Shown: piece after piece, positions 37,964-47,418 of the stretch
Layout: the number at the start of each line of letters is the position of its first letter
How positions within the stretch are numbered: position 1 is the stretch's first letter
Assembly: GCF_029851875.1 (NCBI RefSeq)
Contig: NZ_JARKVC010000043.1
Span: forward strand, 26,326 to 90,325
Direction: 5' to 3'
DNA from: Actinomyces sp.
GTDB lineage: Bacteria > Actinomycetota > Actinomycetes > Actinomycetales > Actinomycetaceae
Length of the DNA stretch: 64,000 bases
Translations under genes and position numbers: made by a program
Notes under the pieces: generated by a model
Databases searched by the model: none
What the model was told of the DNA's origin: nothing
The model's input: the letters and a program-made list of their open reading frames with translations, nothing else

Positions 37964-38284
37964 CTAGCCTTGGGACAGGAGGTCGGAGCAGGCTTTCCGT
38001 AGCTCCTCGAGACAGGTGCGCCGGGAGCAGAGCTCGTTGTAGATCGTGTCCTCGGAGAGGATGGAGTAGCTTCCCTCGCCGGAGGGGAAGGAGTCGATGG
38101 TCGCGTAGTCCTCGATCCACTGGGTCTCGTAGTAGTCCACGAGCTCGGCCAGGCGCTCGTTCATGAGGGGGAGGGACTCCAGCAGCGCGGCGAGCTCGGC
38201 GTTGTCCCGCTCCACCCTGGCGTAAAGGGCCTGAAAGTGTGACAGGCGTGCGTGAGTGCGAGCGTCGGTGGGTCCTGTTCTCAT
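37964..38284 (-). CDS. DUF4298 family protein
   Basis: A 106-aa acidic protein with ARLSHFQALYARVERDNAELAAL, a probable coiled coil, followed by LADYYE-like and QWIEDY segments that are typical of DUF4298. Function is unknown. It ends 16 bases before the -35 box of the iron-box promoter and is probably a separate transcript. A stretch of lower G+C begins upstream of it, so it may mark the edge of an accessory region. Confidence 0.75.
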   Translation of the reverse strand: MRTGPTDARTHARLSHFQALYARVERDNAELAALLESLPLMNERLAELVDYYETQWIEDYATIDSFPSGEGSYSILSEDTIYNELCSRRTCLEELRKACSDLLSQG

Positions 38285-38931
38285 CGGCTCATCGTAAGGC
38301 TGAGCATGGAGTGAAGCGTCTTGGGGTGTGTTTCGGTCATGGGTTTTCAGAGGTAGTGATGGCTGATGATGCCTCGATCTATGTGTTTCACTCCGATACC
38401 GGCGTCTATTCCTTCCGTAAGGCAGGGACTGCTGCTGGTTTAGGTGTCAGTGTTTTGTCATGCGGCGGTTGTCATCATGACCCCATGCTGACAAAACCGC
38501 ATAAACCCCCAACAAAACACTGCTACCAACAACAGCACCAAGTCCGTAGGCGCCCATCCTCCGGGATCACGATGATCGACTCGTCTGCTGTACCAGGAGA
38601 TAGTGGTGCTCGGTACGAGGACGACGACACCCACACAGGAGCCGGTGAGCATGTGACCCCACCAGGCACGAGGAAACGCCTCCATGGCGATAGTCCAGCA
38701 CGATGCGTCCTTGCACTAGCGAGTGCTGGTCAGCAAAAGTCAAGTCCCATGACTCATGTCATATATCGGAACAAGTGACTTTTCGCAGTGACCTTCGAGG
38801 ACCTGTATCGAAGACTGTTCACGACCAGAATCGCGCTGAGGGCTCCCCTTTGCGCGCTGACGGTGAACCGCGAAGTAGAGGGGACGTGTCGTACGGAAGA
38901 CGCTTCCGGGCAGGAGCTTGGCTCGCGGGCG
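38285..38931. other. Low-G+C accessory stretch without a recognised gene
   Basis: About 650 bases. It holds a nested inverted repeat at 38450-38520. A plus-strand frame (38239-38778) and a 75-codon minus-strand frame (38685-38458) with two hydrophobic segments cross it, but neither resembles a known family or has a good ribosome site. A GTG-started plus-strand frame near 38788 is likewise unrecognised. The composition suggests foreign or decayed DNA. Confidence 0.5.
38450..38520. repeat. Nested inverted repeat
   Basis: Three complementary arm pairs are nested: GTGTTTTG (38450-38457) with CAAAACAC (38513-38520); ATGCGG (38460-38465) with CCGCAT (38497-38502); TTGTCA (38469-38474) with TGACAA (38489-38494). 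Together they form a 71-bp imperfect hairpin. Confidence 0.75.
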
Positions 38932-39465
38932 CTACAGAGACCTTTTGTACTGACGGATCTTCTTGATCGCCCACTCGTAGTGCGAGCTCGTGGCGGACGC
39001 TGCGTAGGAGCCCAAGGACGTGGAGCCCGTGAAAGAAAAATACTTCTTGGTGAACAGCTCTTCGTTGCTCAACGTTTGCAGCCTGGCCATGACGTCGCCG
39101 TGTGAGGCCCTGAGGAGCTCAACCGCCTCGCTGTAGGAGGTGCTCAGGTGCTGGTCTCTAAGCTCCTCATTCATTCCTGCATAGCTGCTCCAGGTGTACG
39201 GGCGGGGGAGGAACGGTTGGCTCCTTCCGTCCATGTTCGCGGTCACCCAGCTCAACCACAGCCTCTGCCACTCGTAGAGGTGGATGACGACGTCCTTGCA
39301 GTTCTTGTCACGCTGCCAGTGAGCCTCTGGGCCGCGACCTGTGAAGGCCGGCGGGAAATCGGCTTCACGATCTGCAGGTGGTAGTGAGCCCAAGAGATCC
39401 ATGAGCTTGTCGAGCTGTGCGTCGGATGCGGCGATCAGCTCGTCCTTGGTCTGAGGCCTGGCCAT
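38932..39465 (-). CDS. ClbS/DfsB family four-helix bundle protein
   Basis: The 177-aa product begins MARPQTKDELIAASDAQLDKLMDLL and contains KDVVIHLYEWQRLWLSWV, both characteristic of the ClbS/DfsB family of four-helix bundles related to DinB. ClbS protects colibactin producers by hydrolysing colibactin; most relatives have unknown targets. There is no colibactin-type gene cluster here. ATG 39465 gives the family start; an upstream in-frame ATG adds about 21 non-conserved residues. It sits between a low-G+C stretch and rarA. Confidence 0.85.
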   Translation of the reverse strand: MARPQTKDELIAASDAQLDKLMDLLGSLPPADREADFPPAFTGRGPEAHWQRDKNCKDVVIHLYEWQRLWLSWVTANMDGRSQPFLPRPYTWSSYAGMNEELRDQHLSTSYSEAVELLRASHGDVMARLQTLSNEELFTKKYFSFTGSTSLGSYAASATSSHYEWAIKKIRQYKRSL

Positions 39466-39625
39466 GACGGCAATGGTACAGACGAGGTTCCGGGACACGG
39501 CACCAGGCCTCAGCCCCCCCCGCGTCACCAGGCTGGTCCTGATGCCTCAGCCGTAGCGGCACAATGGCGGCGGCGCATCTACCGAACACCCGTCTATCAA
39601 TATCCGACTCTCCAAGGGGCCGCTC

Positions 39626-40873
39626 ATGCTTCACCAGCCACTTGCTGACAAGGTCCGCCCGCGCAGCCTCGACGAGGTCGTCGGCCAGGAGCACCTGCTC
39701 GGCCCCGGCGGGATCCTGCGCTCCCTCTTCGAGCGCCGTCTCACGCAGTCGATGGTCCTCTACGGGCCTCCGGGCACCGGCAAGTCCACCATCGCCTACG
39801 TCGCCGCCGAGGTCTACGACCTCCCCATGGAGCGCTTCAACGCCTCGATGGAGGCCAAGAGCAGGCTCCAGAAGATCGCCGACAGCCATGCCGGCCACAC
39901 CTTCATCCTCCTGCTCGACGAGATCCACCGCATGGACAAGGGCAAGCAGGACTGGCTGCTGAACTACATGGAGACCGGCTCCATGATGCTCATCGGCACC
40001 ACCACCGCCAACCCCGTCATCAGCCTCAGCCCCGCGATCCGCTCGCGCGCGCACCTCTTTGAGCTGCGGCCCATCCAGGCCGAGGACATGCTCCCCATGC
40101 TCCAGCGCGCCTGGGCCACGATCACCGACGCCGCACCCGACCCTGAGGTGCTGCGCGCCGTCGCCCAGTGCTCCTTGGGCGACTGCCGCATGGCCCTGAG
40201 CATCACGGAGACCCTCCACGGCCTGCACGGCAGCTCCTTGAGCGTCGACGACGTCGAGCAGTTCGCGAGGAACCAGCGCATCAGCCTCGACAAGGACGAG
40301 AGCTACCACTACGACGTCATCTCGGCCATGCAGTGCTCCATGGAGGGCTCAGACACTGACGCCGCGCTCTACTACCTGGCCGTGCTGCTGGAGTCTGGCG
40401 ATATCGAGACGGCGATCCGCCGCATCACCTGCGCCGCCTACGAGGTGGTGGGCCTGGCTGATCCGCAGGTCGTGGCACGCGTGGTCCTGGCCTGCCAGGC
40501 CGCCCGGGAGGTGGGGCTGCCGCGTGCCAGCAACTTCCTGGCCCAGGCCGTCATCCAGCTGTGCCTGAGCCCCAAGTCGGACTCCGGCCGCTGGTCCTAC
40601 GAGGCTGCGCGCCAGGACGCCCAGAACCACCAGCGCCAGCCCATTCCCTCCATCGTGCGCGACACCCACTACCGCGGTGCGCACACGATCAGTCACGGCG
40701 GGATGCTCGACCCCTTCTCCTACCCCTACGGGATCGCGCCCCAGGAGTACCTGCCCGACAGCCTCGTGGGCCGGCGCTACTACCAGCCACGAGACAATGA
40801 CCATGAGCAGCGGCTGGCACGGACCTACGAGCAGATCCGGAAGCTACAGAGCAGGAACGAGAAACAGCAGTAG
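39626..40873 (+). CDS. rarA: Replication-associated recombination protein A (MgsA)
   Basis: RarA is a AAA+ ATPase related to clamp loaders that acts at stalled forks. The 415-aa protein starts MLHQPLADKVRPRSLDEVVGQEHLLG, with Walker A GPPGTGKS (47-54), Walker B/Sensor DEIHRMDKGKQDWLL and the RarA tetramerisation end (DSGRWSYEAA, YPYGIAPQEYLP). It lacks part of the usual N-terminal extension and ends with a basic tail. In this region it is flanked by accessory genes and may be a second, divergent RarA; I cannot see whether another copy exists. Confidence 0.88.
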   Translation: MLHQPLADKVRPRSLDEVVGQEHLLGPGGILRSLFERRLTQSMVLYGPPGTGKSTIAYVAAEVYDLPMERFNASMEAKSRLQKIADSHAGHTFILLLDEIHRMDKGKQDWLLNYMETGSMMLIGTTTANPVISLSPAIRSRAHLFELRPIQAEDMLPMLQRAWATITDAAPDPEVLRAVAQCSLGDCRMALSITETLHGLHGSSLSVDDVEQFARNQRISLDKDESYHYDVISAMQCSMEGSDTDAALYYLAVLLESGDIETAIRRITCAAYEVVGLADPQVVARVVLACQAAREVGLPRASNFLAQAVIQLCLSPKSDSGRWSYEAARQDAQNHQRQPIPSIVRDTHYRGAHTISHGGMLDPFSYPYGIAPQEYLPDSLVGRRYYQPRDNDHEQRLARTYEQIRKLQSRNEKQQ

Positions 40874-40971
40874 CGCCTGCCCCTACCACATCCACCTCCC
40901 AGTTGGGCAGGGGCCCTGCCAAGGTGATGACGTCGGTATCGTTTAAGCTGTCTCATAGCTGGAGGTGCATC

Positions 40972-41211
40972 ATGGCCAGCGTCGTCGTACGACATCTTTC
41001 TGAGCCTACATACCGCGCGCTCAAGGCTCGCGCGCATGAGCATGGTCGTTCCATGGAGGCAGAGATTCGTGCCATTCTTGATGAGGCCGTTGAAGACCAA
41101 TCTCGCCGTGGCCTGGGAACACTTCTGAGTTCGATTCGTCAGGAGAGCGGTGGAGCTTACCTAGATATCACGCGTGACCGCTCCGTCTATGAGCCGCTGG
41201 ACTTGTCGTGA
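40972..41211 (+). CDS. FitA-like antitoxin (Arc/ribbon-helix-helix)
   Basis: The 79-aa product MASVVVRHLSEPTYRALKAR has the ribbon-helix-helix pattern of FitA/VapB antitoxins, with EHGRSMEAEIRAILDEAV as the second half. It should bind its own promoter together with the toxin. GGAGG lies 6 bases before ATG. The stop overlaps the toxin start (GTGA), the usual antitoxin-first arrangement. Confidence 0.88.
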   Translation: MASVVVRHLSEPTYRALKARAHEHGRSMEAEIRAILDEAVEDQSRRGLGTLLSSIRQESGGAYLDITRDRSVYEPLDLS

Positions 41212-41633
41212 TTGTCCTCGACACGAATGTGCTTTCTGAGCCTCTGCGGCGCGATCCTGATCCTCGCGTTGTACGTTGGCTGGATGATCAGCATCCGAGG
41301 ACCCTTTATGTCACGGCGCTGACCCTGGCGGAGCTGCGTGCCGGTGTGGAGATCCTGCCTTCAGGCCGTCGACGCGATCTTCTCTGGGAACAGCTTGAGG
41401 AAGAGGTCATTCCGTTCTTCGGGGATCGAGTCCTGCCATTCGATGGCCCAGCCTCACGTGCTTGGGCACGGCTCCAGGCTCATGCTCGTACTCACGGTCG
41501 GCCGTTGCCTGTGATGGACTCGCTTATCGCAGCTGTCGTGAGCGCGCGAGGTTATGTCTTGGCTACCCGCAATACTGCAGACTTCGCCGCGACAGGCGTA
41601 GAGTTGATCAACCCGTGGGAAGCGGCCATCTAG
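41208..41633 (+). CDS. FitB/VapC-type PIN-domain toxin
   Basis: A 141-aa PIN-domain ribonuclease. Acidic catalytic positions are present: Asp5 (LDTN), Glu42 (AELRAG), Asp104 (MDSLIAA) and Asp125 (NTADF). Such toxins cleave tRNA or rRNA when the antitoxin is lost. It begins with GTG and overlaps the antitoxin by four bases. The pair's lower G+C compared with neighbours suggests horizontal origin. Confidence 0.9.
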   Translation: MIVLDTNVLSEPLRRDPDPRVVRWLDDQHPRTLYVTALTLAELRAGVEILPSGRRRDLLWEQLEEEVIPFFGDRVLPFDGPASRAWARLQAHARTHGRPLPVMDSLIAAVVSARGYVLATRNTADFAATGVELINPWEAAI

Positions 41634-41778
41634 TTTGCCCGCTCGATCGTGGCCTCACAGACTCCGCTCTGGCCGGTGACCTCGGCGCGCTGGTCCATGA
41701 GGGCACGGTAGGACAGGGGGCCAGGTCTGGGGAGGTACCCGCGGTACCAGCCAACGGGCGCTTGCTACTGTCCACGGT

Positions 41779-41877
41779 ATGAGTGAGCCGATCACTGACC
41801 TGTCCGAGATCCTGAGCTCCCTGGTCGTCACGGACCGCAGGCCCTACGTCTATCTGCGTGGGCTGAGGTCCGCATGA
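41779..41877 (+). CDS. Short frame resembling the start of an ACT-domain (DUF2241-like) protein
   Basis: This 32-codon frame, MSEPITDLSEILSSLVV followed by DRRPYVYLRG, resembles the first strand and helix of ACT_7/DUF2241 proteins and then stops. Its TGA overlaps the ATG of the TetR gene (ATGA). It is either a remnant of a truncated gene or a small leader coupled to the regulator. The similarity is a weak motif judgement. Confidence 0.4.
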   Translation: MSEPITDLSEILSSLVVTDRRPYVYLRGLRSA

Positions 41878-42473
41878 GCCCGCGGGGGCGGCGCGCGGCC
41901 GGCAGCCCGGACGCGCGTGAGGCGATCCTCAAGGCCGCGCGCACGGCTTTTGCGCGCGACGGCTACAACACCTCCCTGCGCGGAGTCGCCCGTGAGGCCG
42001 GCGTGGACGCCGCCCTGGTCCACCACTACTTCCCGGACCGGGCCCAGCTGTTCATGGCCGCGGTGACAGGCGTGGGTGAGGAGGCCGGGCTCGGGGGCGA
42101 GGAGGTCGCCGCACGGCTGCGCGAGCTTCCCGCCGAGCAGCTGGGGGAGGGGCTGGTCAGGGCCTTCCTGGAGTCCTGGACGGCGGCGGGGCCCGATCGC
42201 TTCCAGGCAGCCTTCCGTGCTGTCGGGGCCGACGAGGCGGCAGCAGCCGGGCTGCGCGACCTCATGAGCGGGCGGCTCCTGGAGCCTGTCGTCGCGCAGG
42301 TGGCGCCCGACCGGCCTCGCCTGCGCACCCAGATGGTGGCCAGCCAGGTCCTCGGGCTCGGGACCGCCCTGTGGGTCATGGGACTCGACGCGCTCGCGGG
42401 TGCTGGCACGGACACGCTGGTGGCCCTGTACGGCCCGACGGTCCAGCGCTACCTGACGGGCGAGCTTCCGTGA
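41874..42473 (+). CDS. TetR-family regulator
   Basis: The 199-aa product has an N-terminal HTH, DAREAILKAARTAFARDGY then SLRGVAREAGVDAALVHHYF, and a ligand-binding domain similar to the TetR_C group. It lies directly upstream of an ABC-2 exporter pair and likely represses it; a 16-bp palindrome sits over the exporter's start codon. It is preceded by a short ACT-like frame with a 4-base overlap. Confidence 0.88.
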   Translation: MSPRGRRAAGSPDAREAILKAARTAFARDGYNTSLRGVAREAGVDAALVHHYFPDRAQLFMAAVTGVGEEAGLGGEEVAARLRELPAEQLGEGLVRAFLESWTAAGPDRFQAAFRAVGADEAAAAGLRDLMSGRLLEPVVAQVAPDRPRLRTQMVASQVLGLGTALWVMGLDALAGAGTDTLVALYGPTVQRYLTGELP

Positions 42474-42489
42474 GGCTGGTCCGCTCGTC

Positions 42490-42533
42490 TTGCGACGGAG
42501 GCTGGCACTCCCATATATTCATCACATGATGAA
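42490..42533 (+). promoter_or_regulatory. Leaderless promoter with a TetR-type palindrome
   Basis: TTGCGA (42490-42495), an 18-base spacer and TATATT (42514-42519) form a good promoter. The start codon ATG 42526 lies only seven bases past the -10, so the transcript should begin at or next to it. A perfect palindrome TTCATCA-CA-TGATGAA (42518-42533) covers -10, start site and initiation codons. Confidence 0.65.
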
Positions 42534-43308
42534 AAACGTTCGGGGCCTCCCTCCCCTCGGCGCGATCACCCAGGACGTGCGGCCACCCGCTGTCGTCCGT
42601 GCCCGCGGCCTGCGCGTGAGGCGAGGTGGCCAGGAGATCCTGCGCGGACTGGACCTGGAGCTGCCTGAAGGCTCCCTCACCGGGCTGCTCGGCCCCTCCG
42701 GCTGCGGCAAGACCACACTGATGCGCACGCTCGTCGGCGTCCAGCGCTACGACGGCCAGGTGCACGTGCTCGGCCTCCGGCCAGGCTCACCGGCCACGCG
42801 TGGGCGGATCGGTTACATGGCTCAGGGCGGGGCGGTCTACGCCGACCTGACCGCACGGCAGAACGTCGCCTACTTCGCCTCCCTCGCGGGCCACCGGTCC
42901 CGAGACGTCGCGGACGTGCTCGGCACCGTGGGCCTGGCTGAGATCGCCGACCGTCCGGTGTCCACCTACTCCGGCGGTCAGGCCGGGCGCGTGAGCCTGG
43001 CCTGCGCCCTGGTAGGGGACCCAGACCTCCTCGTCCTGGACGAGCCCACCGTGGGACTGGACCCGGTCACCCGCGAGGAGCTGTGGGCCGCCTTTCGCTC
43101 CATCGCCGAGGCTGGCGCAGCGATCCTGGTCTCCAGCCACGTCATGGACGAGGCCTTCCGCTGCGACCGTGTCCTGCTCATGCGTGACGGGCGCTTCCTG
43201 GCCGCCGCCACGGCCGCCGCTCTCCTGGAGCGCACCGGTGCCCAGACCCTGGACGAGGCCTTCCTCGCCGTCATCCGTGACGCTGACGCCATCGAGGGGA
43301 ACCGATGA
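42526..43308 (+). CDS. ABC-2 type transporter ATP-binding protein
   Basis: A 260-aa ATPase with GPSGCGKTT, then YMAQGGAVYADLTARQNVAYFA, STYSGGQAGRVSLACALVG (a variant signature beginning YSGGQ) and LLVLDEPTVGLDP. It belongs to the drug/antibiotic export subfamily that pairs with ABC-2 permeases. ATG 42526 or 42529 are both possible; the promoter layout suits a leaderless message. It overlaps the permease gene by four bases (ATGA). Confidence 0.9.
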   Translation: MMKNVRGLPPLGAITQDVRPPAVVRARGLRVRRGGQEILRGLDLELPEGSLTGLLGPSGCGKTTLMRTLVGVQRYDGQVHVLGLRPGSPATRGRIGYMAQGGAVYADLTARQNVAYFASLAGHRSRDVADVLGTVGLAEIADRPVSTYSGGQAGRVSLACALVGDPDLLVLDEPTVGLDPVTREELWAAFRSIAEAGAAILVSSHVMDEAFRCDRVLLMRDGRFLAAATAAALLERTGAQTLDEAFLAVIRDADAIEGNR

Positions 43309-44051
43309 GACTGCGTACCTACCTCGCCACCACGTGCCGGGTGCTCGCCCAGCTGGCTGCTGACCGTCGCACGGTCGGACTCATCGTGGCCGTGCCCTCG
43401 GTGCTCGTGACTCTGCTCTACTTCGTCTACCTCGACTACCCCCACGGTGAGCAGCTGTTCAACCGGGTCGCTGTCACCATGGTCGCGATCCTGCCGATGC
43501 TCGTGATGTTCCTGGTCACCAGCGTCGCCATGCTGCGCGAGAGACGCTCGGGCACCCTGGAGCGGCTGTGGACCACGCCTTTGCACCGCGCCGACCTCCT
43601 GCTCGGCTACGGCACGGCCTTCACCATGGCCGCCGCCGTGCAGTCCCTGGTCCTGTCAGCCGTGTGCGGCTGGCTGCTGGACGTCGAGCTGACCGGCTCG
43701 TGGGCCTGGCTCGTGCTGGTCGGCCTCCTTGACGCCTTCGTCGGGGTGGCGCTGGGCCTGTTCACCTCCGCCTTCGCCTCCTCAGAGTTCCAGGCGGTCC
43801 AGCTCATGCCGGTCATCGTCGCCCCGCAGGTCTTCCTGTGCGGCCTGCTCGTCCCACGCGGCCAGCTGCCCGGGGTGCTGGAGACCATGGGCAGCTGGTT
43901 GCCCATGAGCTGGGCCGCGGACCTGGCGGCGCACCTGGCCTCAGCTCCTGGCATGCCCTGGGAGACGGGCCGCAACCTGCTGTGGCTGGTGCTGACGGGC
44001 CTGGCGCTGCTGGTGATCGCGGCACGCACCGTGCCGCGAGCCACCCGCTGA
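43305..44051 (+). CDS. ABC-2 type transporter permease
   Basis: This 248-aa membrane protein has six predicted helices. The segment LRERRSGTLERLWTTPLHRADLLLGYG is the hallmark of ABC-2 permeases in multidrug export. It pairs with the ATPase just upstream and is probably controlled by the TetR protein. Substrate is unknown. Confidence 0.9.
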   Translation: MRLRTYLATTCRVLAQLAADRRTVGLIVAVPSVLVTLLYFVYLDYPHGEQLFNRVAVTMVAILPMLVMFLVTSVAMLRERRSGTLERLWTTPLHRADLLLGYGTAFTMAAAVQSLVLSAVCGWLLDVELTGSWAWLVLVGLLDAFVGVALGLFTSAFASSEFQAVQLMPVIVAPQVFLCGLLVPRGQLPGVLETMGSWLPMSWAADLAAHLASAPGMPWETGRNLLWLVLTGLALLVIAARTVPRATR

Positions 44052-44082
44052 GGCGGCCCACGCAGGAAGGGAGGGAAGGGCC

Positions 44083-44460
44083 CTACTCGGCTGGTACCCA
44101 CCGTGCCGGACGGAGCTCCTCAGGCCGCGGCAGGGCTACCGGCTGATCCTCGCTCGGGACGACCTCCAGGCAGGAGGGCCGGTCGCCGTCGACAAAGAGC
44201 AGCACCATCTCGCCGCTGGCGCTGAAGGCCTCAAGCACCACCCATTCGCCCTCGCAGCCGACCGCCTGCCCGTTCCAGGCCAGGTCGATCGTGGGGCACA
44301 GGCCGCAGCCGCACTCGTGGTCCACCGTGGTCTGCTCAAGCGCGGCAGCCCACCTGGCGCGCTGGATGGCGCTCGGCCGCTGACCAGGTGAGTCGCCGTC
44401 AGCCTGCGCGATCATCGCCTCGATGACCGCGCGCTCCTGGGCTGTGAGGCTGCGTCCCAT
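44083..44460 (-). CDS. Conserved hypothetical protein with CxCxxC motif
   Basis: The 125-aa product starts MGRSLTAQERAVIEAMIAQ and includes HECGCGLCPTIDL (Cys pattern CxCxxC), followed by a beta-rich part (EWVVLEAFSASGEMVLLFVDGD). Similar small proteins with a CGCGCPS motif occur in actinobacteria without assigned function; the cysteines may bind metal. It is opposite in direction to both the ABC permease and phoH. Confidence 0.6.
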   Translation of the reverse strand: MGRSLTAQERAVIEAMIAQADGDSPGQRPSAIQRARWAAALEQTTVDHECGCGLCPTIDLAWNGQAVGCEGEWVVLEAFSASGEMVLLFVDGDRPSCLEVVPSEDQPVALPRPEELRPARWVPAE

Positions 44461-44543
44461 GTGGGGATGCTCCCACACGACGGTGCAGCACGGTAGCCCC
44501 GCTCACAACCCAGCGTGCCTTGATCCGGCTAGGATCGGGCGCG

Positions 44544-45664
<1,121 letters not shown>

Positions 45665-45668
<4 letters not shown>

Positions 45669-46123
45669 CCACCGAGGTCAACAACGAGACTGACGTCGAG
45701 ATCGACGGCGCGGAGTTCGCCGCGCTGGCCGACCACGTCCTGCGGGCCATGCACGTCAACCCCCAGGCCGAGCTCAACATCCTCTTCGTGGATCCCGAGC
45801 CCATGGCTGAGCTCCACGTGCGCTGGCTGGACCTGCCCGGTCCCACCGACGTCATGAGCTTCCCCATGGACGAGCTGCGCCCGGGCACCGAGGAGTCCGA
45901 GACTCCCGCCGGGACGCTCGGTGACATCGTGCTGTGCCCGCAGGTGGCGGCCAGGCAGGCTCTGGAGGCCGGGCACAGCGCGGCCGAGGAGATGCTGCTG
46001 CTGACCACCCACGGCATCCTCCACCTGCTGGGCTACGACCACGCTGAGGAGGAGAAGAAGAAGGAGATGTTCGCCCTCCAGCGTCAGCTGCTCCTGACCT
46101 TCCTGGCGGAGCGTGGCAAGTGA
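45665..46123 (+). CDS. ybeY: Endoribonuclease YbeY
   Basis: YbeY is a metal-dependent nuclease for 16S rRNA 3' processing and quality control. The 152-aa protein has the zinc motif [11 protein letters not shown] with His116, His120 and His126, and DVMSFPMDE earlier. It overlaps phoH and corC by four bases each. A complete family member. Confidence 0.95.
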
Positions 46124-47418
46124 GCGGGACCCCGGTCGCCCTCCTCGTCGTCGCCGCCGTGGCGGTGCTGGCCTGCGGCGCGCTGCTCAGCGCCGCTGAG
46201 GCGGCACTGTCGCGGATGACCCGCGCCGCCGCCGAGGACCTCGTTGAGGAGGGACGGCGCGGAGCCCAGCGGGTCCTCGCCCTGGCCGAGCGTCGCGCCC
46301 AGGTGCTGGGCTCGGTGGCGGCCGTGCGCGTGGCGGTGGACATGCTCGCCGCCGTCCTGCTCACCCTGGCGGTGGCGGGGCTGGTCAGCCGCTGGTGGCT
46401 GGTCCTGCTCATCGCCGTCGCCCTCAACGCCGTGCTCCTGGGGCTCGTCGTCGGCCTCTCCCCGCGCTCAGCCGGACGGCGCAACCCCGCCGGCGTCCTG
46501 CTGGCGCTGGCCGGTCCGCTGGAGAAGGTCGACGCCGTGGGCCGGCCGTGGCGGTGGCTGGAGAACCACTACGGGCGCTCCTCCACCCTCACTGACGCCG
46601 AGGCCTGCGCCGAGGTCACCGAGGACCTGCGCGAGATGATTGACGAGATCGGCGAGGCCGAGACCATTGAGGACGAGGACCGGCAGATGCTGCGCAGCGT
46701 CGTCGAGCTCGGCCAGACCCTCGTGCGCGAGGTCATGGTCCCGCGCACGGACATGGTCACTATTGACGCCGACAAGCCGGTCTCGGCCGCCATGCGCCTG
46801 TTCATCAAGTCCGGTTTCTCCCGCGTGCCCGTCATCGGCCAGGACGCCGACGACGTACGCGGCGTGGTCTACCTCAAGGACCTCCTGCGCCGTCTGGACG
46901 CCCAGCCCGAGTACGCCCAGCGCGAGGTGGTCACCTGTATGCGTGAGGCGGTCTACGTCCCTGAGACCAAGCTCGCCGACGACCTGCTGCGTGAGATGCA
47001 GACCGACTCGGTCCACATGGCCCTCGCCGTCGACGAGTACGGCGGCACGGCCGGACTGGTGACCATGGAGGACCTCCTGGAGGAGGTCGTGGGCGACATG
47101 ACCGACGAGCACGACCACGCCGAGCCCGAGGTCGAGGACCTGGGCGACGGCGTCTACCGGGTCCCGGCGCGGCTCAGCCTGGACGAGCTCGGAGAGCTCT
47201 TCGGCCTGGAGATCGACGACGACGACGTCGACACCGCCGGAGGCCTGCTCGCCAAGGCTATCGGCCGGGTCCCGCTGCCAGGTGCCAGCGGCGAGGTCCA
47301 GGGCCTGCGCCTCGTGGCCGACCAGGCCACAGGCCGTCGCCGCCAGGTCACCAGCCTCCTTGTCTCAGCCAGCAGGCCGGATGCGGCCCAGACCACCTCA
47401 AAGGACACTCATGACTGA
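46120..47418 (+). CDS. CorC/HlyC-type CBS-domain protein
   Basis: The 432-aa protein has an N-terminal CNNM membrane region of three to four helices (to about 145), the linker [10 protein letters not shown], two CBS domains ([21 protein letters not shown], and [27 protein letters not shown]) and the CorC_HlyC C-terminal domain. Members affect magnesium and cobalt handling. The GTG at 46120 overlaps the ybeY stop. It is followed by era with an 8-base overlap. Confidence 0.92.
   Translation: MSGTPVALLVVAAVAVLACGALLSAAEAALSRMTRAAAEDLVEEGRRGAQRVLALAERRAQVLGSVAAVRVAVDMLAAVLLTLAVAGLVSRWWLVLLIAVALNAVLLGLVVGLSPRSAGRRNPAGVLLALAGPLEKVDAVGRPWRWLENHYGRSSTLTDAEACAEVTEDLREMIDEIGEAETIEDEDRQMLRSVVELGQTLVREVMVPRTDMVTIDADKPVSAAMRLFIKSGFSRVPVIGQDADDVRGVVYLKDLLRRLDAQPEYAQREVVTCMREAVYVPETKLADDLLREMQTDSVHMALAVDEYGGTAGLVTMEDLLEEVVGDMTDEHDHAEPEVEDLGDGVYRVPARLSLDELGELFGLEIDDDDVDTAGGLLAKAIGRVPLPGASGEVQGLRLVADQATGRRRQVTSLLVSASRPDAAQTTSKDTHD

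Noticed and set aside
38458..38685. 75-codon minus-strand frame with two hydrophobic segments
   Set aside because: Could be a small membrane protein, but it spans the inverted repeat and lacks a ribosome site or homology.
38239..38778. 179-codon plus-strand frame in the low-G+C gap
   Set aside because: No family resemblance, no ribosome site, and it crosses the nested inverted repeat; kept only as a remark.
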